A stretch of DNA of 26,771 nt. Origin: Chara braunii. Lineage: Eukaryota; Streptophyta; Charophyceae; Charales; Characeae. The stretch lies in contig BFEA01000045.1 of the NCBI GenBank assembly GCA_003427395.1, forward strand, positions 3,379,936 through 3,406,706. Direction: 5' to 3'. Shown here in pieces: positions 17,385 through 26,771 of the stretch (its first letter is position 1; each line of letters begins with the position of its first letter). Made by a program: the position numbers and the translations under genes. The notes under the pieces were generated by a model. The model was not told where the DNA came from. It did not search any database and worked only from the letters and a program-made list of their open reading frames with translations.

Positions 17385-18978
17385 GTGCCCAGTTGTGTCA
17401 GCCACCTCATATGGATAACGCCTGGAGGGTACGAGCAAAAGGCTAAATTAGTCCTCAAGCCGTTTCAGGAGGAAACCCATGGGGAGGCAAGGATGTTTGT
17501 TGGATGATGAAATTGGCGTTGGCAGGTACGCATAGCTTGGCAGAAGAAATAAGAACGATAGAGGAGGGCCCTGCTCAAGTAGAGGAGCATGAGCAGTCAA
17601 TGGGAGTGATGTACCTACTCACGAATACGCTTCTGCAAGGTGACTTTGACCGAAAGAACTTTTTAAGTCTAGTTGAGGGCGAGTATCCCGTTCCTGAAAG
17701 TCAGGACGACGAGTACGAGAAAGGGGAGATTAAAGAGGCGTTTCGGGCAGAGGAGTATGATAGGATCTACCTTGAGTTAGGTCTACTCCTATCCTATGAA
17801 ATAAGGGACAGAGATGCAAGCGCTAAGGCTCAGAAGATGAGGCATCTCTACGTGGTGAGGGATGGACATCTGTTCATAAAACGACAAGTCGGGAATCCCA
17901 AGCGGATTGTATGTGAGAGGAACCAGCAAATCGACATTATAGCGGCATTACATGATGGTATAGCGGGAGGGCACAGAGGGATAAGTGCCACATGTGCGAA
18001 GATAAGTGAACTATACCACTGGGATGGGATGCTGAACATGGTCATCAAGTACTGCCAATCTTGTGTCCCTTGCCAAGAGAGCCAGGGGAACCCCTACACC
18101 CAAGGTTGGAGAGAGAGGTGGGCGCAGTCGTACATCTGGATCTACTCTTCATGCCGATTAGGGAGAACGGATGTAATTACATTTTCGATGCACAAGATAA
18201 CCTTACTGGATTTGTGGACGATCGGTCTATTCGCACGAAGACCGGCCCAGTTTTGGCAAGCAAAATCGAAGAGTATTATCTACACTACCCTTTCGTCAAA
18301 GAGTTCGTGATGAATCGAGGATCAGAGTTCACCTGTAACGAGGTGCAAACTTTGCTTGCAGGATATGGCGTAGTGGCGAATTATACTACCACTGCACATC
18401 CTCAAGCAAATGCACATGTGGAAAGGGGGCACAATACCATCATGAATCTCCTAGCCAAGTGGACAAAAGGCAAACCCGGCCAGTGGCCAAAGTTTCTTCG
18501 AGCAGCTTTCTTCGTGGAGAATGTCACGGTAAAGAGGACTACCAAGTACGCGCTTCTTGAAAGACATGCCACCTTTCCCATAGAAAGCTTCTTGAAGACC
18601 TGGAGGCGCCAAGACTTGGAAACCAACCTGTCTTTCGAAGAGCTGCTCGATATTCGGGCACGGCAGGTGGACGCGGCTGAAGAAAGGATACGAGAGGCCT
18701 CCAAGGACGTAGAGAGGAGTCGAATGGAGGATAAGATGCGGTGGGATCAGATGACGCGAGTGTGGAAGGAGTCGTTGGCAGTTGGGGACATCGTGTTGCT
18801 ATATGATTCCTCTTTGGAAAAGCAGTGGTCGCGGAAACTCGACAAAAGGTGGTTGGGGCCCTACAGGATTGTGCGGTGTGGCGAATTCGGGGCCTATCAA
18901 ATCAAGGAGTTAGATGGGACGGAATGGAAAGACTGGGTGTCCGGGACAGGATTGAAGAAGTTCGTGGCCAGGGAATAG
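17385..18978 (+). pseudogene. Ty3-type integrase with a changed catalytic Asp
   Basis: A short damaged linker (KLVLKPFQEE, HGEARMF) leads to a frame at 17504-18100 with the HHCC zinc domain (HDGIAGGHRG ... YCQSCVPCQE). A frameshift near 18085-18110 changes to the catalytic core frame (18110-18978): VVHLDLLFMP (first Asp), EFVMNRGSEF where the second Asp is Asn, and NAHVERGHNT (Glu, with 35 residues between). A GPY/F module (KRWLGPYRIV) comes near the end, TAG at 18976-18978. No chromodomain follows. The Asp-to-Asn change (AAT for GAT, a G-to-A transition) should abolish strand transfer. Confidence 0.9.
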
Positions 18979-19182
18979 GTACAGGCCTAAAAACCCTTAA
19001 AGTAAAACCCCATCCTAAGTGTCGTATGTCACGATTAGGATGGATAGAAAGAGAGAAGGGTCAGATATGTCCGGAATTGGGTGTGTTGCTCTGAGACTTG
19101 ATGAGCCTGCTTGCTGATCCTTTTTGTGTGCTTGGTTGTTTTCTCTCGCCTGATGTGCAGGTTTGACTTCTCGAAGACAGCC
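18979..19182 (+). other. Post-pol spacer with hairpin and acceptor-like site
   Basis: 19010-19043 holds a perfect 9-bp hairpin (CCATCCTAA and TTAGGATGG, 16-base loop) soon after the pol stop. 19135-19160 is a pyrimidine-rich acceptor-like sequence (TGTTTTCTCTCGCC ... GTGCAG) placed before an ATG at 19183, the same layout as before gag, with a shared TCGAAGACA / TCGAAAAGACA string. Confidence 0.5.
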
Positions 19183-19378
19183 ATGCAGAGGGGCGGGAGG
19201 GACACACGGCCACGACAGAGACCTCTCAGGGCATCCGGAGAGCAAGAGCGGCATAGGCCTTTCAGGAGAGAGCCTACACCTGTCTTTGATGATGACAACA
19301 TCGAGCTCTTCCTAGACGTCTATCGAGATCACGCAACCCAGAGAGGGTGGGACGTACCTCAGAGAATACGGTGTCGCG
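19183..19378 (+). pseudogene. Truncated small ORF after pol, gag-like start or third ORF
   Basis: From ATG 19183 the plus frame reads a basic N-terminus (MQRGGRDTRPRQRP), then FDDDNIELFLDVYRDHATQRG, which has the look of a capsid N-terminal helix. It runs straight into the inverted arm at 19378; the rest of the frame to 19446 is arm sequence. It could be a third ORF of this element (expressed from a spliced RNA) or the start of another element's gag. I do not recognise the protein. Confidence 0.45.
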
Positions 19379-21179
19379 CGCATCGGTCCGACACCGCACA
19401 AGCCAGCGCGGGACCCCCGGCCGCGTCACGCAGGAGTTGGTTCTAATCCTCGCCGCAAATATACATGGAGCTTCCGCAAGCCGCTCCGACCGAGTGCGCC
19501 AGCCATACCTCTTGCGAGCCCCTACGACAGGATAGGGCCTACGCGAGGCACGACTTATCTCCACCTTACGGGAGTTGTCACCTCCCTTCGGTGGGCGTAT
19601 CCCCGCCGAGCTACCAGTCCATAATACGAAAGCTAATCAGCTGCAATCGCAGAGGTGGACCAGCCGAGGGCGTTTCTCGTTCGCTGTAGCATAGGGGGTA
19701 CGCGCGGTACTACGCCTCTATCGAACCCGCACGCGAACCGACATCTTGGGGGGCTGAGGTCCCAAGCGCGACTCGTCGCCGGTCGACTAGGACGCATCCC
19801 ACACTCCACGCGCACACCACTCTAAAGAACATAAAAATAAAAGCACACATACATACGCACGTACATATACATATACAGAACGACACTGAACAAAAAACGC
19901 GACAACACTCATAGTCCCTCAGTAGCCATCCCATAACTTTCCAACGCGGAAATCGGATAGGCGTCGTGCGCGAGACTTAGTATAAAAATCGCACGGACGC
20001 AGGGCTAACTCATATCAATTCGCAATGCAAGCGTGCGCAAGTAGTCGCAATGATGGCGTACTACGTAGTACCCATACTCATGCGGTCCTCGATAATCTCG
20101 AGGGTCGTATTCGACACGCAAGTGTTGGCTAACATGCGCCTTGAGGGAATGATCTCTCGACGTTGGACAACCGCCGAGTGCGGTTGAAAACCACACCCTC
20201 TTCTGCACCCTGCGGAGAGTGGGTGGTACACAGGTTCATACATGTGGTGGCAATCGTCTCTTATTGCCCTGGAGACCAACTCCATCATCTAGGGCATGGG
20301 GAGAAGTCAAGGGGTTTGACTTTGACGGTTGTCACGGACTATAACGTCCAACCATAGAAATCTACAAAGGAAAGGATAACAGGGGATCTCCCTCTTCTCT
20401 CAAGCACACGATCTGTTTAACCCTTACGCGTGGTCTCAATAGGCCGCGCGAAACACTCAAGACATATATATATCATACATAGAGGGTTATTAAGAGAGGA
20501 CGATCACTTTTCACAGTCACAGTGGGCCTCCTCTCAGCCATATATATATGTATGTGAGTGCAGGCAGTCAAATCCAGAGTCCGAATCACCAAAAATACCT
20601 GCAATCACATCAAAGATCCAACCAAAAAGTCCATACACTACACGGGGTCAACTTCAACCATTCTCTACACTCACACCCCTTGCTTTTAGCCATACAAACC
20701 TCACTCTTGTACAACTCCTCAAATTAAAATGCTCAGTACTTTTCTTTAAATGGCCATTCAAATAAAGTCCGGGTGAAAACACAACAAAACAATTCAAATC
20801 ACAAGGCTAAAGCGTTTAGGTTGAGTGGCAAGAGTGGATTGGAGTTGAGTCGTAAACCGACGAATAGGCAACCGACCTGTTATCAGTGATAACAGAAGGT
20901 GATCCTCGTAGGATCAAGCTGAATCTAGCCCAAATCCTAAATCAATCGATCAAGAAGACCTCTAACACACAACAGGTCAATCCCCCAAGCTAAATCTATA
21001 AGTCCATGAAGAATAATCCCCATATCACGATCTCACTCAAATCATCCTAATTAACTAAGCCTAAGTCTACCTCTAAGCAAGTGCCAAAAGAAAGGTAGAC
21101 CCCGGCAGAATCTCCTCTATGCAGGGTGGATCGCCAGAATCGCCACCTATTAAAACATAATCTAACTCCTCTAAACTAA

Positions 21180-21710
21180 GAAAATTTCGGCAGCGCTTCC
21201 CATAGAAAAAGTGTCTTTCCAAGATTTATAATAACTCGAAAATGAGAAAAAAAATAAACCTTAATTCTGGAAAGTCAAATTTTGTCTAACTTCCTGAATT
21301 AGTAAAAATTTGGGCAACACTTCTTTTAGAAAGGTAGACTTCCCAGATTTATACTAAGTCAGATACGAACTCAGAGCAAAGTCCGACTTCAACTAAGAAA
21401 AATTTTAACTAACTCCTCAGATTTGTAGAAATTTCGGCAGCGCTTCCCGTAGAAAAAATGTTATTCCAAGATTTATACAAAGCTAAGTTCAGAATATAAA
21501 GTGACTTTGACTTTCAAGGTCTAATTTTGTCTAACTCCCTGAATTAGCAAAAATTTGGGCAGCACTCCCTTTAGAAAAGGAGGTGTTCCAAATTTTTACT
21601 AAGCCAAAAGGTCAGAAAACCCTGAAAAAGACAAAATCTGACTAACTCCTTGGTTTTGTAAAAATTTCGGCAGCGCTTCCCGTAGAGAAAGTAGCTTACC
21701 AAGATTTATA
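21180..21710 (-). repeat. Right A/B repeats, five units (A-B-A-B-A)
   Basis: Type A (TTTCGGCAGCGCTTCCCRTAG) lies near 21186, 21431 and 21666. Type B (TTTGGGCARCACTYCYTTTAG, i.e. TTGGGCAGCACTCCCTTTAG in the clean copy) lies near 21308 and 21555. Each is preceded by an AACTCCT or AACTYCCTGAATTAG string. The A/B pair forms a higher-order unit of about 245 bp. Confidence 0.85.
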
Positions 21711-22004
21711 CAAACCCAAGTATAACAAAAGATCCCAGAAAATGCAGAAATTGACCTAAGTAAAAAAACTTAACTCAGAAAATGCAGGAATTGAAACAAA
21801 CTCCTGTGGCTCTAGCACGTGGTGAACAACTAAAGCAACTACCTATCAAACTGAAACTCAGGCTAAGTAGCGGCCTCACTCAGTCACATGCATGCCAAAC
21901 CACAAAGGTAAGTACTCTCACCATCCCCAAAGTCATCTTAACAAATAATAATTCATAATCTTTCAATGATTTACCCCTTTATACCCAGCTTACATAAGGC
22001 ATAA

Positions 22005-22670
22005 AGCTAGACCACCCAAACTTATGGAACATGTCTAGCTCAGCCATGGAATATACACAAACACAGGGCACAACAACTTTTCTCTTCTTTGGGCATGTGA
22101 CTAGGCCACCCTAGCCGTCCTGAACTGTCTAAATATCCAAAATTTATATAATTGTCTGCACTTACTCTTTTGAGGTAGCATATAACTGAGCCGATCATCT
22201 TCAGCTCAGGGCTCAGTCTGCCCCTTCGTACCACAAGTTTATTCTTAATTAGTACTCTCTTTTGTTGGTGATAGGCTATAGTCAGGCCACCCAAACTTAT
22301 GGAACTCTGTCTGACTAGCCTGTTCATAGATAATATAATAATAAAGTATAGCCAAATTATAACCTTCTGGTTCCAACATGTGCGAGGCGTTGGACCAAGA
22401 CCACCCAAACTTATGGAACATGTCTTGGTCCTCAGCCTGGTTCATTTCTCTCAAAGCCAAGTCAAAAAGAAATCGACAAAAACCCAAAGTAAACAAGGCC
22501 GCCAGACTACCCAAACTTATGGATTTGACTGGCTCCTGAAAAGTCAACCGCAAGCAACCGTCACAAGTCAGAGCAGCCAGACCACCCAAACTTATGGAAC
22601 ATGTTTGGTTCTCCAGGCAATTCAAAATAAACATAGCACCGGGCCTTCTCAAACTTATGGAACTGGCCCA
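22005..22670 (-). repeat. Right hairpin array with a different constant loop
   Basis: Six hairpins share CACCCAAACTTATGGAACAT or a close form: 22005-22040, 22279-22317, 22393-22430, 22501-22533, 22577-22609 and 22641-22670. Stems differ but pair: AGCTAGAC/GTCTAGCT, GACCAAGAC/GTCTTGGTC, GCCAG/CTGGC, GGGCC/GGCCC. A further hairpin at 22185-22216 (ACTGAGCC/GGCTCAGT) has another loop, and at about 22088-22110 the loop is deleted. On the complementary strand the loop aligns with the left-arm loop but is clearly distinct. Confidence 0.85.
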
Positions 22671-23168
22671 GCCTTTGGTTGACCCGGTCAGACAAATGCA
22701 GTACTGCCTTTCTCCCATCCTTCCCCTAGATGCAACCCCACAATCTGCTTTCAGTCAAACAATGAAACTGAAACTGACATTGCGCATACATTCTTTGGCT
22801 TAGTCTGGTTATGTCCTGAAAGTCAGTTCAAAAAGTCAAAGTAGGGACGCACACAGTATACTCAGTCAAAACATATCAAGGAATACAGATAAGGGTTATA
22901 ACCGGGTTTATAGAGGGGAAGCAATGATTACCTTTCCGCTCCCTGCCTCCAGAAGAGCTCCCGCAGTCGGTGGGCAGACTCCCTACAGAGTCTTGCTGCG
23001 GTCCTACGGGTTGCAATCCCGCCTGCCGCTTTCCTCTTAGAACAAGATTAGACTTAGACTTAGAAAGGCAGAAATAGAGGTTTTAGACTCTCGAGATACA
23101 AGAGGGGGACAGACTCAACTCTCAGGAGAGGGCCTTGATATCGTCCAGCGCCTGAGGGTCCCGCAATG

Positions 23169-24740
23169 GCAACCAACGTAACAGCTCGTTGATGTCGAAC
23201 TGTCGAAATCAAACCGCTGACGATCTCCCAAATCGCCGCACTAACCCCCTACTTGTCCAGTCTGGCCACCTCCCCAAGCTTGAACACCTCGCCTCAGCCC
23301 AGTCGCGGCCGCACAACAGTCTGCGACAGTCCATGAGCGCAGTAGCAAGTGGCGATCAACAGCAACAGCAGTAGCAGCCCGCCCACAGTCCGTAGACGCA
23401 ACAACGGTACACAGCGGTGGTCAACAGCAACAACAGTAGTCAACAGCAGCCACAGTCCGCACACAGTCCACAAGCGCAACAGTAGTCATGTGCAGCCGCT
23501 TGCCACAGCCTGCAACACCCAACAGTATGGGGCAGCCAGCAGCAGCCATTCACAACCAACGGCCTATGCACCGTCAAGAGTTCCAACATCATCTGTCAAG
23601 ATTTTAACCAAGCGATCTGGCTGCGAACGCCCGTGCATAGACGAGTGATCTAGCAGCGACCGCCTGTGCACAGTCAGTAGTAGCCCGTAGCCAACAGTAG
23701 TCAGCCGCCAACCATAACAATAGCCGGCAATGGCTAGCAGCAGCCAGTAGCTGGCAACAGTCAGTCGTACAGAATGATGTCAGATCGCTGCACAGCTTGT
23801 CAGAACGAAGTCAAACTGTCGAGCAGCCTTCCCCTAACGGACCTCTCAATCACGATAATGCCACCTTGTCCGTTCATTCGATAGGTTCAGAAAACTCAAT
23901 CACCACCTCCACATCATTCCCCCGCTAGAACAGGATCTGATTCACTCCTTACTCCTCTCGCCGGCTGGGCAAACAGTACGCTGGTAGTCAACCAAGTCTC
24001 ACAACTCTCCCTTGACTACCTTATCCTGCAGGGTAAACGGTGCATCAGCCGACCGTCAAGCCTTTCAATCTTGGGGCCGGACTAAGGTTGCTTAGGCCAA
24101 CTGGATGACCAACATATCAATCGTAGTAACTCTTCAGTTCGCAGCCCGCCTGTAATCTTTCCAACTTGTCAGGCTGTGCAACACATCAGCTAGCCCGGCA
24201 AGCAGGCAGCCTCATAGCCCCCTTTGGCCGCCGATCAGGAGAGCAGCCCGCTAGATAAATAAAACCTCCAACCTCGCCAGTTCCCTTTACCCCGTTGGGC
24301 AGAGCCTCAGCTAATGAGTGAGTCTCCAGCCCCGACTGCTCACTCAACAGACAAAATGACCGAATCTCCCACTAGCATCTGGCAGTATGCAGAGCAACGG
24401 AGGTGCCCTCTCTCTCCCCCTTATCACTCAGTTGTCGGGACAAGCATCGCTCCGGTCAAGAGGTAGGTCTCCAATTCGCCGTTGAACCCGCACGACTCCA
24501 ATCCGCAGATCGATGTTTAGTCCAACCTGCATTGCCGACTCTGTCTCTGCAGGCCCCGCTCCAACGGCGGGGTGCGGTGTACCACGTAGCCAGTCACATC
24601 CGCTCACTCAAACGGCTGTGTACAGCCCGCACTTTCTACCAGCTGCTTGCGGCTTACTCCCGCTCGATTCCTTTCCGCAGCTCATCACGCACGCCTCCCA
24701 TCATACGGGCGCATCTGGCCATCAGCCCCGGCCAGGTTCG
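23169..24740. other. Right flank with CAG-rich minisatellite
   Basis: No gene recognised. About 23300-23520 holds roughly three degenerate units of about 70 bp (CACAGTCCGYAGACGCAACA, then CAACAGCAACAACAGTAGTC), extended by looser CAG/CAACAG sequence to about 23780. It is not the continuation of the chromovirus pol cut at 7655. The rest is GC-balanced sequence with only short, featureless frames. Confidence 0.5.
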
Positions 24741-25324
24741 CGCAGAGTCTGAAGGATGAAGCTCGCTCGTGGGACGTAGGTGCGAAAACGGGAGTGAACA
24801 AGGAGCCGACGGGATGAAGTTCTTGGCCCCTGATAAACACGATGNTGAGCATAATGACCGTCACATTCACGGTCGTACGGCTACACAAGCAAGCATTACG
24901 GCGATGCCTGCCGAGATCGAGATCATGGTCGTGATGACGAGCGAAATACTCCGCTATAGGCGTCGCCCCGCAGCTCACAGAGTATGAGAATGAATCTTCG
25001 AATAAGACGGAGAAAAATACGTCTTCATACTCCGAGCCCTCCAATGGTGTTCTCGCAGTCCTTACCGCCCGTACTAGCTGATTCGTTACCCAATTCAAAG
25101 ATCCGATGCAGTCAATCGATCCACAGCGCATCGAAACCCCCGCTTAGTCCTTTAGATCAGCAATTTTAGTCGAAAAATGACTGTAATACAACAACTTTCG
25201 CTCCCTGTCGTAACTACTTCCTGATATCCCCACACAGCCCATTTCCATTCTAACTCCAAATCTACCTACTAACTCTCAAATCCAACTCTGCCATTGGATT
25301 CACATCCCCTTAAAACCTCTGAAA
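24741..25324. other. Unassigned sequence
   Basis: An N is present at 24844. Open frames on both strands (minus 25131-24685, plus 24769-24987) overlap and show no recognisable domain. The purine/pyrimidine bias rises after 25180. No confident gene. Confidence 0.4.
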
Positions 25325-25645
25325 TGCACCCTCTTTCACCCGATTTCATCAAGAATCAGGTGAGTTTCGTGCTTTTCCCCGCTTTCCCTTCTCCTTCGTT
25401 CCGCCATAGCCCAGCGCAGTAGCTTTTCCTAACAGCTTTCATTCTACTAATCTATGACTAGAACTAACCTCACACTTGAAGTCGCCCTAGCCCGAAACCT
25501 CCGTTTCGGATCCTCCCCCGCCCGTTTTCGTCAAGAATCGGGCAGGCTTTACGCTTTCCCGCTTCATCCCATCCCCCATCTCCATCCTTTCGCGCACCAT
25601 CTTCACTTCTAATCTCCTATTCTACTAGCTCATGCTCAGCAAACT
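25325..25645. repeat. Diverged tandem duplication in pyrimidine-rich sequence
   Basis: The string CRTTTCATCAAGAATC followed by a GCTTTT..CCGCTT stretch appears at about 25340-25395 and again at about 25520-25570. Each is followed further on by a TTCTACTA-type box (about 25441 and 25619). The period is about 180 bp. Confidence 0.5.
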
Positions 25646-26771
25646 GTGCTAACGCAGCAGCGCACGGGCCGATTTGGACAGCCAGACAGCGGGCACTGTG
25701 GCCAGAGCCTGTTGGCTCCGCTGCAACCTCTTCTCCGATCTGCTCCGCCCAGGCGGAACTCTCCACTTCTTCAGGCCCCCAACAGCCGGTCCCTATGCAG
25801 GCAGCTCGTTGCGGCGCGGCCTGCTACAAGGCTCAGCACAGGTCCTGGTGGACTGGGCCCAGCACAACTCTTGGTGGTACCAAGGACCTACAGCAGCATC
25901 CCGTACGTGCGAGGAACCACTAGGTCAAAGAAAAAAGGCGAGCGTGTTCAAAGCCCTCGACCGTCGAGATGGCCTCCGAATCCGGCGTCGAATCTGAGCC
26001 AAGGAACGCCAGAGCCAGATAATAAAAATAATATGTCAATAAATAATAAAAAAACATTTAGAAGCTTTGAATCCGTAGAAGACGGTGAACGAGAAAAGGA
26101 GGAAAACGCTAGCTCCGTCCTGACACCGTCATAGGCAAAACAAAGGAGGATAGCCCCGTCGGGCCCCCACTCCCTCGGTTCCTTCACGCTACTCTGATAT
26201 CCCCGCGTCGTCGCCGCTCGTCCTCGATCCCCGAATTTCTCCGATGAAAGTCTGGCACTATAACCAATAATGCTAGGCCCAAGTCCTGGTCTAGCTCTGA
26301 TGAATACCTAACATAACTAACACCGCGCAACGCACAGGCCTACCAAGACGTTCGAAAATTCACGCTGTTGTCGATGCCGTCCTCCCCACGTACGCACAAA
26401 TCACCAGCAAGCATACCTGTTACAAGACAAAACCTTTCTAATCCTAGGTTAATCAGAAATGAAAATCCGGCCGGCATCTATGCCGACTTTCACAGTCGTC
26501 AATCAAAAATAAATGATCACGCGCGCCTCAACTCTGCGCGCCCACACACTCTCTGTTCTAGTCAACCATTCAGTCAACATAAACCACAGACGTAGACGCG
26601 CCCTTGCGCGAAATACTCAATCTTTAATCAAACTTATTTTATGTCGCTTGCGAAAACCAGTGCGGATACCCTTGTAAGGATATCGCACCGATAACGGCAT
26701 TTGAGAGGGGTCGGGCGATTTGAGGAGCCTATCGCACAGATCAGGGAGGAGGCGCTGACCTGGCCTGTAGC
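25646..26771. other. Unassigned sequence to window end
   Basis: A plus frame at 25646-26134 (162 codons) is open but has no motif I recognise. It includes an AATAATAAAA stretch at 26020-26050. 26660-26688 forms an imperfect hairpin (GTGCG/CGCAC, ATA/TAT, CCTT/AAGG). No RNA gene family is recognised. Confidence 0.4.

Larger units (their letters stand above)
7656..23168 (+). mobile_element. Composite Ty3-type retroelement between inverted LTR-like arms
   Basis: Long arms in inverted orientation (7656-12066 and 23168-19378) enclose a tRNA-Asp primer-binding site and a plus-strand gag-pol. The outermost homologous bases are CATTGCGGG at 7656 and CCCGCAATG ending at 23168. A standard LTR element has direct repeats; here the second arm is inverted and clearly diverged from the first. 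Most likely a plus-strand element with its 5' LTR has been joined to the LTR of a different minus-strand relative by nested insertion, recombination or misassembly. A true inverted-LTR element is less likely, because DIRS-type elements use a tyrosine recombinase and this one has a DDE integrase. No target-site duplication was found. Confidence 0.7.
19378..23168 (-). repeat. Right arm: inverted, diverged copy of the left arm
   Basis: Reverse complement of the left arm in the same block order: inner GCGCATCGGTC at 19378, a highly similar stretch to about 19720, the palindrome at 20879-20893, five A/B units, the hairpin array, GGTTATAACC-type sequence near 22895, and the outer CCCGCAATG at 23160-23168. 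It stops within about ten bases of the inferred LTR end and has no primer-binding site next to it. It lacks the hammerhead insert and the 0.46-kb segment and has one extra A/B pair. By eye, divergence is low near the inner end and high outward. Confidence 0.85.

Noticed and set aside
7656-23168. DIRS-type retroelement (which has inverted repeats)
   Set aside because: DIRS elements encode a tyrosine recombinase; here a zinc-finger DDE integrase and a tRNA primer-binding site are present.
23169-23400. Continuation of the chromovirus RT beyond the right arm
   Set aside because: Minus-strand translation shows no RT motif.
1-26771. tRNA, rRNA genes or CRISPR arrays
   Set aside because: No cloverleaf, rRNA core or regularly spaced identical repeats were seen; the hairpin arrays have irregular spacing and unrelated spacers in an LTR.

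Overview
This is eukaryotic repeat-rich DNA with no intact host gene that I can demonstrate. Decayed Ty3/gypsy and LINE elements dominate. A primer-binding site complementary to plant-type tRNA-Asp, a chromodomain-bearing Ty3 element and generally GC-balanced repeats point to a plant or streptophyte alga. A charophyte-like genome is my guess from the look of the elements, not something the window proves.

Left part (1-7655): a duplicated (CA)n microsatellite block, then two diverged same-strand copies of an LTR-like repeat (about 900-1782 and about 4550-5311). Between them lie a possible minus-strand host exon (2935-3124), a foldback/MITE-like hairpin (3181-3300) and a LINE reverse-transcriptase scrap (about 3839-4394). 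The second LTR-like copy sits directly beyond the end of a minus-strand Ty3 chromovirus pol remnant (5352-7655), so it is probably that element's 3' LTR. The pol remnant is cut off in the middle of its reverse transcriptase at about 7655.

Central part (7656-23168): a 15.5-kb composite. A 4.4-kb left arm ends a few bases before an 18-nt tRNA-Asp primer-binding site (12074-12091), as a 5' LTR should. It is followed by a broken Ty3-type gag-protease-RT-RNase H-integrase set on the plus strand (12410-18978) and a small truncated ORF after pol (19183-19378). Then, where a direct-repeat 3' LTR is expected, there is an inverted, diverged 3.8-kb copy of the left arm (19378-23168). Both arms carry arrays of hairpins whose stems change in a compensated way around a constant loop, but the loop sequence differs between the arms. 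Both also carry an alternating A/B repeat of about 120 bp (three units on the left, five on the right). The left arm alone has a hammerhead-ribozyme-like core plus a palindrome embedded in TA repeats, and a 0.46-kb extra segment.

Right part (23169-26771): no recognisable gene. It holds a CAG-rich minisatellite, a diverged tandem duplication and pyrimidine-rich sequence.

The plus-strand element is dead: frameshifts, premature stops and an Asp-to-Asn change at an integrase catalytic position. The most notable things are the covarying hairpin arrays, the inverted rather than direct LTR-like arms, and the hammerhead-like insertion.
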